Of a DNA stretch of 64,000 nucleotides, positions 54,359 to 63,118 are shown in pieces. A program made the translations under genes and the position numbers. Origin of the DNA: Bacteroides bouchesdurhonensis (GTDB lineage Bacteria > Bacteroidota > Bacteroidia > Bacteroidales > Bacteroidaceae); contig NZ_LT707006.1 in assembly GCF_900155865.1 (NCBI RefSeq), positions 1,631,685 to 1,695,684 of the forward strand, written 5' to 3'. Within the stretch, counting starts at the first letter, position 1. Each line of letters begins with the position of its first letter. Below the pieces are notes generated by a model that saw only the letters and a program-made list of their open reading frames with translations, had not been told where the DNA came from and made no database searches.

Positions 54359-55585
54359 ATGCAAAGATTGCGTAAACAACAATGGTTAGAGCAGAGTATT
54401 TATGCAATTCTCTGGATCGCAGTTTTTCTATTCCCGCTGATAGGAGCATATTTTGCTGTTAGTGGAGGGGGAGAAAGAGAAGAAGTACGCGAAATGGTTC
54501 GCAGTTCTTGGTTGGCTTTACTTCCCTTTTTAGGACTTTTCTTGGTGAATAATTATGGTTTGCTCCCTTATTTTTTGTTTAGAAAGAAACATTTAGAATA
54601 TGTTATTTCTTTAGTTTGTACTGTCATTGCTATTTCTTGTTTTGTTCCTGTGCCTATGGGAATACCGTTTGAAAAAGGAGATCGGATGGCAAAAGAACGT
54701 GTGCTAACAAAAGAGCAACTTAGAAATCAGATAATAAAACATCGGGAACGAGTGCGGGAAATAAATAATGCACATTGGAATTCTGAACAAGATATCAGTG
54801 AAGAGAAAACCCAAATGGAACCTCAACCTCGTGTGAGGGAAGATAGACGGCCGGTTTCATTGATGAAACCGGCTCCTTTTCCTCCTTTCTTCATTCGTTA
54901 TCTGATTCATATTGTTACTGCTTTTCTGATCGTTGGTTTCAACATTGCAATCAAGCTTTTCTTTAAATCCGTTCGGGATGATGAACACTTGAAAGAATTA
55001 GAGAACCAGCGTCTGCAATCGGAATTGAAATATCTTAAATATCAGATTAATCCACATTTTTTTATGAATACACTTAATAATATTCATGCATTAGTGGATA
55101 TTGATAACCAAAAGGCAAAAGGATCTATTGTGGAACTTTCTAAATTGATGCGTTACGTACTCTATGAGGCGAGTAATAAAACTATTCTGTTGTCTCGTGA
55201 AATTCAGTTTCTAAAAAACTATATTACATTGATGAGCCTTCGTTTCACAGATAAGGTCTTTATAAAGGTCGATTTTCCGACAGAAGTTCCTGAAGTACAA
55301 ATACCTCCTTTACTTTTTATCTCTTTTATTGAGAATGCTTTTAAACATGGAGTCAGTTATCGTAGGGAGTCTTTTATCCATGTTAGTATGCAACTGGAAG
55401 AAGGAAATCGTATTTCATTTCGTTGTGCTAACAGTTGCGGTGGGATGGTAAATAAAAAAGATCATGGTATCGGGTTGGAGAATATCCGTAAGCGATTGAG
55501 ACTTCTGTTTGGCAATGATTATACTCTTTCCATTACTGGAAAGGAAGATGAATTTGATGTTCTACTATTAATACCTTTATTATAA
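54359..55585 (+). CDS. LytS/YehU-family sensor histidine kinase
   Basis: 408 aa. Two membrane segments near the N-terminus (YAILWIAVFLFPLIGAYFAV, LALLPFLGLFLVNNYGLL), a third after ~85 and a fourth near 185-205. The His_kinase domain has the phosphorylatable His233 in YQINPHFFMNTLNNIH, and the ATPase part shows FIENAFKHG and GIGLENIRKRL. A charged region (~100-170) lies outside or between helices. Overlaps the LytTR gene by one base, so the two act as a pair. The signal is unknown. Confidence 0.92.
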   Translation: MQRLRKQQWLEQSIYAILWIAVFLFPLIGAYFAVSGGGEREEVREMVRSSWLALLPFLGLFLVNNYGLLPYFLFRKKHLEYVISLVCTVIAISCFVPVPMGIPFEKGDRMAKERVLTKEQLRNQIIKHRERVREINNAHWNSEQDISEEKTQMEPQPRVREDRRPVSLMKPAPFPPFFIRYLIHIVTAFLIVGFNIAIKLFFKSVRDDEHLKELENQRLQSELKYLKYQINPHFFMNTLNNIHALVDIDNQKAKGSIVELSKLMRYVLYEASNKTILLSREIQFLKNYITLMSLRFTDKVFIKVDFPTEVPEVQIPPLLFISFIENAFKHGVSYRRESFIHVSMQLEEGNRISFRCANSCGGMVNKKDHGIGLENIRKRLRLLFGNDYTLSITGKEDEFDVLLLIPLL

Positions 55586-56313
55586 TGAGATGTATTGCAA
55601 TTGATGATGAGCCGTTGGCATTGACACAACTATCGGATTATATATCCCGCGTGCCTTTTCTTACTTTGGTAAAATCTTGTCAGGATGCTTTCGAAGCGAT
55701 GAAATTATTATCTGAAGAAGAAATAGAACTGATTTTTGTAGATATTAATATGCCTGATCTAAACGGGCTGGATTTTATACGTTCTTTGATTAATTGTCCG
55801 ATGGTGATATTCACTACGGCTTATTCAGAGTATGCAGTAGAGGGGTTTAAACTTGATGCAGTTGATTATCTGTTGAAACCGTTTGAATTCCAGGATTTGT
55901 TGAAGGCAGCGGATAAAGCACGCCGTCAGTATGAATTCCGTATATTGGAACAGCAGGGAGAATTAGGGAATACTTCCCAGGTTAAAGGTGATTCGTTGTT
56001 TGTGAAGAGTGATTACAAAGTCGTTCGTATTGATATAAAGAATATTCGGTATATTGAAGGAATGAGTGAATATGTTCGTATTTTTGTGGAAAGTGAAGAT
56101 AAACCGATTGTTACTCTTTCTAGCCTTCAGAAAATGGAAGAACGGCTTCCCTCACATTTTATGCGGGTCCACCGTTCTTATATTGTCAATCTTCATAAGA
56201 TAACTGAAGTGTCCAGGCTTCGTATTATTTTCGATAAAAATACATATATTCCTGTAGGGGATAATTACAAGGACAAATTTGCGGAGTATATCAGTAAACT
56301 CAGCCTCTCCTGA
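55585..56313 (+). CDS. LytTR-family response regulator
   Basis: 242 aa. Receiver domain with acidic pair DDE at 7-9, phospho-acceptor Asp53 in FVDINMPDLNG and YLLKPFEF near the C-terminal end. The LytTR DNA-binding domain (~140-242) shows DSLFVKSDYKVVRIDIKNIRYIEGMSEYVRIF and MRVHRSYIVNLHKI. Partner of the preceding kinase. It probably binds the inverted repeat in front of the operon. Confidence 0.93.
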   Translation: MRCIAIDDEPLALTQLSDYISRVPFLTLVKSCQDAFEAMKLLSEEEIELIFVDINMPDLNGLDFIRSLINCPMVIFTTAYSEYAVEGFKLDAVDYLLKPFEFQDLLKAADKARRQYEFRILEQQGELGNTSQVKGDSLFVKSDYKVVRIDIKNIRYIEGMSEYVRIFVESEDKPIVTLSSLQKMEERLPSHFMRVHRSYIVNLHKITEVSRLRIIFDKNTYIPVGDNYKDKFAEYISKLSLS

Positions 56314-56329
56314 ATACTTCTGTTTTAGC

Positions 56330-57514
56330 TTATTTAATTCCTAATTTCTTAGCGATGTCTTTAGGAAGTGCATCTTTGTGTACTACAATATTCATTGTTT
56401 TGTAAGCAACAAATGGTTTGGAAGCATACCAGATACCTTCGTATTTTCCTGCTTTACCCCATGAGTTCTTTACCATGAAGTATTCTTTTCCATTCTGGTC
56501 TTTTGCGATACCATAAATAACCATTCCGTGATCATCTGTCGTTTCCCAGTTATCGAAGGCTTCCTGGCGCATTTCTTGTGTGATTTCCATTTCCGGACGT
56601 GGCTGGTTAGTCATTTCTTTACGTCTGTCGGCAGGAGTCTGGCCTGTCCAGCGTGCCATATCAGATCCACTTTGTTCTGTATCTTTATTTACGTCAGGCA
56701 TTACTGCAATACCATCACGAGTGAAGCCTTGTTCGCTAACATCGCTACCCCATGCAAAAGTATATCCTTTGTTTACTGCATTATCCATTACAGCCATCAA
56801 TTCATCGATAGGCAAGTTGTATGACAGACCGTTACGCCAGTTGTCTTGGATCTCGATTGCGAATTGAGTATAGAATGGGTGATGAGTATATGAAGTTAAT
56901 GATACATAATCTTCGGCTTTCAAACCTAATGACTCAACGAAAGATTTTGGAGTGTATTCTTTGCCTTGGTAAGTAAATTTTTCAGGGCATACTCCTAAGT
57001 ATGTATCATAGATAGCACTTAATCCTTTTTTCCATACAGGAGTCAGCTTGCTGAATTTTCCTTTTGCAATTGCATTCACATAAGCTCCGGCTACTGCATC
57101 TAATTCATTATGTACGGGAAGTGAATCACCATACATGATGCCTGGCATTGCTTCTTGCGGAACTAGACCGTAATTTTTCATACAATACAATATGTCATAG
57201 AAACTTCCGCCCGGGGAGAAAGAACTGTCACCGTGATAGCGTACATAGTTTGCTCCGCGGTCTTCCATCGTTTTGTGTACGACGAACATTTCTGATAGAT
57301 CATGTTCACCTTTGCCTAAACGAAGCAATTCTGATTCAAGGAATCCTAAAGCGGAGAAACTCCAACAAGTACTTGAACGATTTTGGTTTTTGATAGAAGT
57401 GATCGGATTTTCTTTCACTGTTGTGAATACAAATCCTTTTTCGGATTTTGCATCTTGTGCCATAATGTTCAGGCTGAACAGACCTAAGGCAGCAATAAGT
57501 ATTGTCTTTTTCAT
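56330..57514 (-). CDS. Secreted C1-family cysteine peptidase (bleomycin hydrolase-like)
   Basis: 394 aa from the ATG at 57514, with signal peptide (KKTILIAALGLFSLNIMAQ). Papain-like catalytic residues: Cys50 in NRSSTCWSFSALGFLESEL, His in DDHGMVIYGIA and Asn in VKNSWG. Long insertions and the arrangement around DNAVNKGYTFAWGSDVSE match peptidase C1B (aminopeptidase C/bleomycin hydrolase), a family that is usually cytoplasmic, but here exported. The promoter -7 box is at 57548-57555, just upstream. Monocistronic. Confidence 0.9.
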   Translation of the reverse strand: MKKTILIAALGLFSLNIMAQDAKSEKGFVFTTVKENPITSIKNQNRSSTCWSFSALGFLESELLRLGKGEHDLSEMFVVHKTMEDRGANYVRYHGDSSFSPGGSFYDILYCMKNYGLVPQEAMPGIMYGDSLPVHNELDAVAGAYVNAIAKGKFSKLTPVWKKGLSAIYDTYLGVCPEKFTYQGKEYTPKSFVESLGLKAEDYVSLTSYTHHPFYTQFAIEIQDNWRNGLSYNLPIDELMAVMDNAVNKGYTFAWGSDVSEQGFTRDGIAVMPDVNKDTEQSGSDMARWTGQTPADRRKEMTNQPRPEMEITQEMRQEAFDNWETTDDHGMVIYGIAKDQNGKEYFMVKNSWGKAGKYEGIWYASKPFVAYKTMNIVVHKDALPKDIAKKLGIK

Positions 57515-57834
57515 TCTTATGAAATTAATATGATTTATTTTTGAATGCAAATATAAACAATCCCTGTTGTATTTCCATCTGATTGTATGCTAATTGCATA
57601 AAAAAAGAATGAATCTTATTATATTTTAGGTCGATAGGTTCCTTTAGAGAATGTAGTGTACAGAAGGAGCGGCTATTTCGCATTGCATATCATTAGGCGT
57701 TTTCATTTCTTGAAGTGCTGCTGATATAGGTTATTGTCTTAAATATATATTGAATGTTGAAAAGAAATAACGCGGACTTTAAGAGTTTGTAAAGCTCATA
57801 AATCCGCGTTATTAAAAATATAATTCACTAAAAT
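57515..57834. other. Gap between C1 peptidase and the 173-aa gene
   Basis: Contains the minus-strand -7 box TATATTTG (57548-57555) of the peptidase gene and the hairpin at 57766-57813. Nothing else is recognised. Confidence 0.5.
57766..57813 (-). terminator. Terminator-like hairpin after the 173-aa gene
   Basis: AATAACGCGGA (57766-57776) pairs with TCCGCGTTATT (57803-57813), with an additional inner GAG/CTC stem. It lies about 20 bases after the stop codon of the minus-strand gene. Confidence 0.65.
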
Positions 57835-58356
57835 CTATTCCGGATTCTTTGGGGGTGCTATATAATCTTCTTTAATAAACTCGTCATATACTCGTTTGGG
57901 ATGATCGAAAGAAGCTGTACCATTTCTGCTTTCATCGAAATTCGCCCGACGGAATTGTTTGAGCTTTACATTATCTTCCGCATATTCCCTTAACTTTTTA
58001 TGATCTCTTTCATAAAGAGAGCTTTCAATAACTTCTGAATTGAGCAGACTTTCTTTAGGAGTAATAGTGGGCAAAAGTACTTGTTCTAATAGTCCTCGAT
58101 AAGCACCATTGTACTCACACCAAACTACGTCCTGAGTTACAAATATACGATATGTATATTTCGACCATGCAGTTTTGATAGTGACTTCCTTAGCATATAT
58201 TTCAATTGTAGCTTCCGACCCGTATTCTTGATCTCGGATAACAACAATGGTTCTACCATCCAGTTCTTCTAATACAGAAGTAATCCATCGGGGAGAATTC
58301 ATAATTTCCTCAATGATTTTGGGCAATGTTTCTTTAATTTCAAATTGTATCCTCAT
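57835..58356 (-). CDS. Hypothetical protein, 173 aa
   Basis: No signal peptide or membrane segment; charged, mixed alpha/beta. The N-terminal half contains several strands (RTIVVIRDQEYGSEATIEIYAKEVTIKTAWSKYTYRIFV) and the C-terminal half is helical and acidic/basic (YERDHKKLREYAEDNVKLKQFRRANFDE). It ends with a proline-rich PPKNPE. Not recognised. It has its own terminator. Reading-frame length and codon use look real. Confidence 0.6.
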   Translation of the reverse strand: MRIQFEIKETLPKIIEEIMNSPRWITSVLEELDGRTIVVIRDQEYGSEATIEIYAKEVTIKTAWSKYTYRIFVTQDVVWCEYNGAYRGLLEQVLLPTITPKESLLNSEVIESSLYERDHKKLREYAEDNVKLKQFRRANFDESRNGTASFDHPKRVYDEFIKEDYIAPPKNPE

Positions 58357-58543
58357 AGTTTTTGCCTGTGGGTCAGGACTTTTTATACACCCGCCTTAAA
58401 ACGATTAAGGTGTTCTAAAGTTATGAATTAGAAATGATAAAAGCAAGAATTAGCCTGGAAATTTAGATTTTTATGCAAACTAAGTGATGATTTTATTTGT
58501 TTTATTCATAATATATACAGCAAACTACAAAACTTCAAGATCT

Positions 58544-60748
58544 ATGCAAAAGAGAATTAGGAAGAATTACCTTATTTATGTTACAATGCTGCTCTTCTTC
58601 GGAGGGCTTATTTATATTGCAATTGAAGAGGGAGATCGATTTTTACATCATGAAGCAAATCTTACGGTTGTACAAGGTGACCCGTTTGCCATGTTCTGTC
58701 AGTTTATGACAGATAATCTGCATCATCCGCTTACTACATTGCTTATTCAGATTATAGCCGTCTTGCTGATGGTTCGTTTGTTCGGTTATCTTTTTAATTA
58801 TATCGGACAGCCTGGAGTAATAGGTGAAATTGTTGCCGGTATTGTATTAGGTCCTTCTGTATTGGGAGCTTTGTTTCCTGATGCTTTTCAATTTCTTTTT
58901 CCACCCGATTCATTGACTAATCTGGAATTGTTGAGTCAGGTCGGTCTGATTCTTTTTATGTTTGTTATTGGTATGGAATTGGATTTCAGTGTGTTGAAGA
59001 ATAAAATCAATGAAACATTGGTAATCAGTCATGCAGGTATTTTGGTCCCGTTCTTTCTAGGTATTTTAGCATCTTATTGGATATATGAGGAGTATGCGGC
59101 TTCTCAGACACCTTTTCTTCCTTTTGCCCTTTTTATAGGCATATCGATGAGTATTACTGCCTTTCCTGTTCTGGCACGTATCATTCAGGAACGGAATATG
59201 ACAAAAACTCCCTTGGGTACATTGGCTATTGCTTCGGCGGCTAATGATGATGTAACGGCTTGGTGTTTGCTGGCAGTTGTGATAGCTATCTCAAAAGCGG
59301 GAAGTTTTGCCAGTGCTCTCTATTCTGTAGGATTGGCTGTCGTGTATATTGTAATTATGTTCCTGGTGGTTCGTCCCTTTCTGAAAAAGGTAGGAGAGGT
59401 TTATGCAAATCAGGAAGCTATCAATAAGACTTTTGTTGCTTTTATCCTTTTAATTCTGATTATTTCATCTTGCATTACTGAGGTAATAGGCATTCATGCA
59501 TTGTTTGGTGCTTTTATGGCAGGAGTAGTGATGCCTTCTAATATTGGTTTCCGTAAGGTAATGATGGAAAAGGTAGAGGATATTTCATTGGTATTCTTCT
59601 TACCCTTGTTTTTTGCTTTCACCGGGCTTCGTACGGAAATCGGTTTGATAAATAGTCTGGAACTATGGTTCGTGTGTTTATTGTTAGTGACGGTAGCTGT
59701 AGCGGGAAAGTTAGGTGGATGTGCTGTAGCAGCTCGTTTGGTCGGAGAGTCTTGGAAGGATAGTTTGACAGTAGGAACCTTGATGAATACTCGCGGATTA
59801 ATGGAGTTGGTCGCATTAAATATTGGTTATGAAATGGGAGTTCTTCCTCCGTCTATTTTTGTCATTTTAGTTATTATGGCATTGGTTACTACTTTTATGA
59901 CTACTCCGTTGTTACATTTAGTCGAACGTTTTTTTGTACATCGGGAAGAAAAGCTATCTTTGAAGCGTAAATTGATTTTGTGTTTTGGAAGACCGGAATC
60001 GGGAAGAAATCTTCTATCTGTTTACTATCTGTTGTTTGGACAGAAATTGAAAAAAGAACATTTAATTACTGCTCACTACACAGTTGGTACGGACTTGAAT
60101 CCTTTGAATGCGGAGTACTATGCCCGGGAAAGTTTTGCTTTGGTAAATCAACGGGCAAAAGAGTTGGATATTCAGGTGGATAACCGTTATCGGGTGACTG
60201 ATAAACTGGTACAGGAGATGATTCATTTTGTACGTAAAGAACGACCGGATATGTTATTGTTAGGAGCGGGTAGTCATTATCGTCCGGATGCGTCGGGAAC
60301 AACGCCCGGGGCTATTTTGTGGTTGTCTTTATTTCGGGATAAGATTGATGAGGTATTGGAGCAGGTGAAGTGTCCGGTAGCAGTGTTTGTGAACCGTCAT
60401 TATCGGGAAGGAGCAATGATCAGTTTGGTACTTGGAGGCATGATTGATATATTTCTGTTCTTCTATTTGGAAGAAATCCTTGTAGCTGGTCATTCTGTCC
60501 GTCTTTTTCTTTTTGATACCGATGATGATAGGTTTCGGTTGAAAGTAAGAGAATTAATGGGGAAATATCCGGGATTGATTTTCCCGGTTGGTTTTACCAA
60601 AGCTGATGATTTGATAACAGAGGATAAAGATGGTTTGCTGATTATGAGCCATCTTTCATATACAAAATTGGCGGAAAAAGAGGAAGTGTTATCTAAACTG
60701 TCTTCTTTGTTAGTGATTCGCGAAAATAAAAATAATGGAAATAAATGA
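58544..60748 (+). CDS. Cation:proton antiporter (CPA2 type) with UspA-like tail
   Basis: 734 aa from the ATG at 58544; the frame extends upstream to 58484 and ATG 58487 is also possible. Residues ~60-460 hold about twelve membrane helices with the Na+/H+ exchanger pattern (PGVIGEIVAGIVLGPSVLG, SMSITAFPVLARIIQE, ASAANDDVTAW with the ion-binding Asp pair, GALFGAFMAGVVMP-like HALFGAFMAGVVMP, MNTRGLMELVALNIG). The C-terminal ~250 residues resemble a UspA-like nucleotide-binding tail (ARESFALVNQRAKELDIQV, PDMLLLGAGSHYRP). Exchanges Na+ or K+ for H+. Overlaps the patatin gene by four bases. Confidence 0.9.
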   Translation: MQKRIRKNYLIYVTMLLFFGGLIYIAIEEGDRFLHHEANLTVVQGDPFAMFCQFMTDNLHHPLTTLLIQIIAVLLMVRLFGYLFNYIGQPGVIGEIVAGIVLGPSVLGALFPDAFQFLFPPDSLTNLELLSQVGLILFMFVIGMELDFSVLKNKINETLVISHAGILVPFFLGILASYWIYEEYAASQTPFLPFALFIGISMSITAFPVLARIIQERNMTKTPLGTLAIASAANDDVTAWCLLAVVIAISKAGSFASALYSVGLAVVYIVIMFLVVRPFLKKVGEVYANQEAINKTFVAFILLILIISSCITEVIGIHALFGAFMAGVVMPSNIGFRKVMMEKVEDISLVFFLPLFFAFTGLRTEIGLINSLELWFVCLLLVTVAVAGKLGGCAVAARLVGESWKDSLTVGTLMNTRGLMELVALNIGYEMGVLPPSIFVILVIMALVTTFMTTPLLHLVERFFVHREEKLSLKRKLILCFGRPESGRNLLSVYYLLFGQKLKKEHLITAHYTVGTDLNPLNAEYYARESFALVNQRAKELDIQVDNRYRVTDKLVQEMIHFVRKERPDMLLLGAGSHYRPDASGTTPGAILWLSLFRDKIDEVLEQVKCPVAVFVNRHYREGAMISLVLGGMIDIFLFFYLEEILVAGHSVRLFLFDTDDDRFRLKVRELMGKYPGLIFPVGFTKADDLITEDKDGLLIMSHLSYTKLAEKEEVLSKLSSLLVIRENKNNGNK

Positions 60749-61605
60749 GGAATTTAGAGATAGATAAATTTACAGGGTTGGTGTTGGAAGGTGGTGGTAT
60801 GCGCGGAGTGTTTACCTGTGGTGTACTTGACTATTTGATGGATCGTGATATTCGTTTTCCCTATACGATAGGAGTTTCTGCAGGGGCGTGTAACGGACTA
60901 TCATATGCTTCTCGTCAGCGAGGGCGTGCTAAATATAGCAACATAGATTTATTGGAAAAATATAATTATATCGGTTTGAAGTATTTACTCAAGAAGCGTA
61001 ATATTCTTGATTTTGACTTACTGTTTAATGAATTTCCAGAACATATTCTTCCCTATGATTATAAAACTTATTTTTCTTCATCTGAACGTTACGTGATGGT
61101 GACAACAAACTGTCTGACGGGGGAAGCTAATTATTTTGAAGAAAAAAAAGATAAGCATAGAGTAATTGATATTGTTCGTGCATCAAGTAGTTTGCCTTTT
61201 GTTTGCCCTATTGCCTATGTAGATGGTGTTCCTATGCTTGATGGAGGAATTGTAGATTCTATTCCTTTACAACGTGCTATAGCAGATGGATATGTCAAAA
61301 ATGTAGTTGTATTGACTCGTAATCGTGGTTACCGGAAAGACTCTAAAGATATTCGTATACCTTCTTTTGTATATCGGAAATATCCGAAACTGCGTGAGGC
61401 ACTTAGTCGTCGTTGTGCTGTATATAACGAGCAGTTGGATATGGTGGAACGTATGGAGAACGAAGGTAAAATTATGGTGATCCGTCCATTAAAGCCAGTG
61501 ATAGTGGACCGCATTGAACGGGATATTCAGAAATTGACGGATTTTTATGAAGAAGGATATGAGTGTGCAAAGAGCTTATTTGAATACCCTATGGTTATTC
61601 ATTGA
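60745..61605 (+). CDS. Patatin-like phospholipase (RssA type)
   Basis: 286 aa. Oxyanion-hole motif GLVLEGGGMRGVFTCG, nucleophile elbow GVSAGACNG with Ser45, and the dyad Asp166 in MLDGGIVDS. The C-terminal DUF6363-like segment (RYNEQLDMVERMENEGKIMVIRP in approximate form) is typical of bacterial patatins of the RssA/YjjU group. No signal peptide. Start overlaps the antiporter stop (ATGA), so co-translated. Lipid acyl hydrolase activity is predicted. Confidence 0.9.
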   Translation: MRNLEIDKFTGLVLEGGGMRGVFTCGVLDYLMDRDIRFPYTIGVSAGACNGLSYASRQRGRAKYSNIDLLEKYNYIGLKYLLKKRNILDFDLLFNEFPEHILPYDYKTYFSSSERYVMVTTNCLTGEANYFEEKKDKHRVIDIVRASSSLPFVCPIAYVDGVPMLDGGIVDSIPLQRAIADGYVKNVVVLTRNRGYRKDSKDIRIPSFVYRKYPKLREALSRRCAVYNEQLDMVERMENEGKIMVIRPLKPVIVDRIERDIQKLTDFYEEGYECAKSLFEYPMVIH

Positions 61606-62467
61606 TTTCTATTGTGTATCCTCCTTTGAAGGTCTCACCTGCTTGTAGATGTTGCATCCAATCTTTGTCTTTATATTCTCCGGTATAGTGAGTCCGGTCA
61701 CATCTTCCGTACCAGGGTTCGATACATACAAACGGAGCATTCTTGCCAGGAGGTGACCATAATCCTACTACTGGTGTTGTAAAGTGAAGGCTGAGATATG
61801 CCTTTTTCTCTCTATTATATAGGGTAACGGTTTTTACCTGACTATTTTCTATAATCAATGCATCATTATCGAAAGTATGAGTATCTAATGGTAGTAATCC
61901 ATCTGTTAATACTAGTGGATATTCAGTAAAAGGGTCGACACATCCTTTTTCGGAAATTAGGATATAGTTCAGATGGTCCTTTTTATTAAAGCCGAAATAT
62001 CCTCGTTCTTGAACTGCTTCTTCAAAGTCAGGCCAATAAAAAGCAGGGTGAGCACCGATCTGAAAAAACATTTCTTTTTCTCCTGTATTTTTGACTTCCC
62101 AGATTACTTCGACTTGTTTATTATGAATACGATAACCTATTTCCAAACAGAAAGGATAAGGATATTTTGCCAAAGTTTCTTGATTGTTGATAAGACGGTA
62201 ACGAAGTTCATCTGTTTCTTCGGAGATAAGTGTAAATTCCATATCACGAGCAAATCCATGTTGGGTTAGACTATAAAGAGCTTTTCCAACGCGGTATTCA
62301 TTTTCCCAAACACTTCCTACAATGGGGAAAAGTACTGGAGAATGACGTTTCCAGAATGCGGGGTCTGCTTGCCATAAATACTCTTTCCCATTGGCAAAGA
62401 TACTGCAAAGTTCAGCTCCATGGGGAGATACTTGAATGCTGATTTGAGAGTTGGATATTGTTTTCAT
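61595..62467 (-). CDS. Aldose 1-epimerase-like protein
   Basis: 290 aa from the ATG at 62467 (MKTISNSQISIQVSPHGAEL). Galactose-mutarotase fold of the LacX/YeaD-like group: WKRHSPVLFPIVGSVWENEY, LTQHGFARDMEFTL, QIGAHPAFYWP (His conserved), VVGLWSPPGKNAPFVCIEPWYG (catalytic-type Glu). Acts on a sugar or sugar phosphate hemiacetal; exact substrate unknown. Its end overlaps the convergent patatin gene by 11 bases. Confidence 0.85.
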   Translation of the reverse strand: MKTISNSQISIQVSPHGAELCSIFANGKEYLWQADPAFWKRHSPVLFPIVGSVWENEYRVGKALYSLTQHGFARDMEFTLISEETDELRYRLINNQETLAKYPYPFCLEIGYRIHNKQVEVIWEVKNTGEKEMFFQIGAHPAFYWPDFEEAVQERGYFGFNKKDHLNYILISEKGCVDPFTEYPLVLTDGLLPLDTHTFDNDALIIENSQVKTVTLYNREKKAYLSLHFTTPVVGLWSPPGKNAPFVCIEPWYGRCDRTHYTGEYKDKDWMQHLQAGETFKGGYTIEINE

Positions 62468-62970
62468 ATCATTGTTTATTATAATACGTAAAAAACGAAT
62501 TAAGTTATTAATTGTCAAACTAGAATATTGATCAATTATCTCGATAAATTACTAATTGGCTATATGCAGAGTATCTCAATTTTCTATGTATTGCATAATT
62601 TAAATAGATTTCGTGTCACAAAAATAAATCAAAAATAGGATATATCAGAAATATGTTTCATCTAAATTCATAATATCCTTAAGCTAAGCATTTTCGTCAA
62701 TATAATAATCATTGTCGTTTGAATGTCATTATTGTGTAAATCAGACAATCCTATTCATGGAATGAAGTTTGGAAAGTTACTCTTGTATGTTACGTTAATA
62801 AATGAAAAAATAACCTTGGATATTCGTTTGTTTAATATTTTTTTTCTTACTTTAGAAAAAGAAGGTAGGTTACGATGCGCTAATTGGATATAAAGAGTAG
62901 GTAATTACTGGATTGTTATAGGGATGCAGTTTAAAAGTATTAACATCAAATTTTAAGAAGAATAAAAAAT
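62468..62970. other. Gap upstream of the edge lipoprotein locus
   Basis: About 500 AT-rich bases. I find no gene. A weak promoter-like pair TTTG / TACTTTAG occurs around 62829-62856 on the + strand. Confidence 0.4.
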
Positions 62971-63069
62971 ATGTGGTGTAATAGTAGTACTGGAGATTGT
63001 ACAAGAGGTACAGAAGGAACCTTAAAGATAGGATATGTCAAGTGTGAAGGCATGAAATATACTTGTTGA
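62971..63069 (+). CDS. Cys-rich 32-aa micro-ORF, possible remnant of an NVEALA-type peptide
   Basis: Reads MWCNSSTGDCTRGTEGTLKI and then a further 12 residues ending KYTC, four Cys in 32 residues. It sits 49 bases before a 6-bladed propeller lipoprotein, the position NVEALA-family peptides often occupy in Bacteroides, and a Cys-rich end is what those peptides have. The usual signal peptide and NVEALA motif are absent upstream, so it is either a decayed tail or coincidence. Confidence 0.35.
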   Translation: MWCNSSTGDCTRGTEGTLKIGYVKCEGMKYTC

Positions 63070-63118
63070 TAAACTGAAGATGACTTATAACTCAATCTCA
63101 TTTAAATATATAAATATA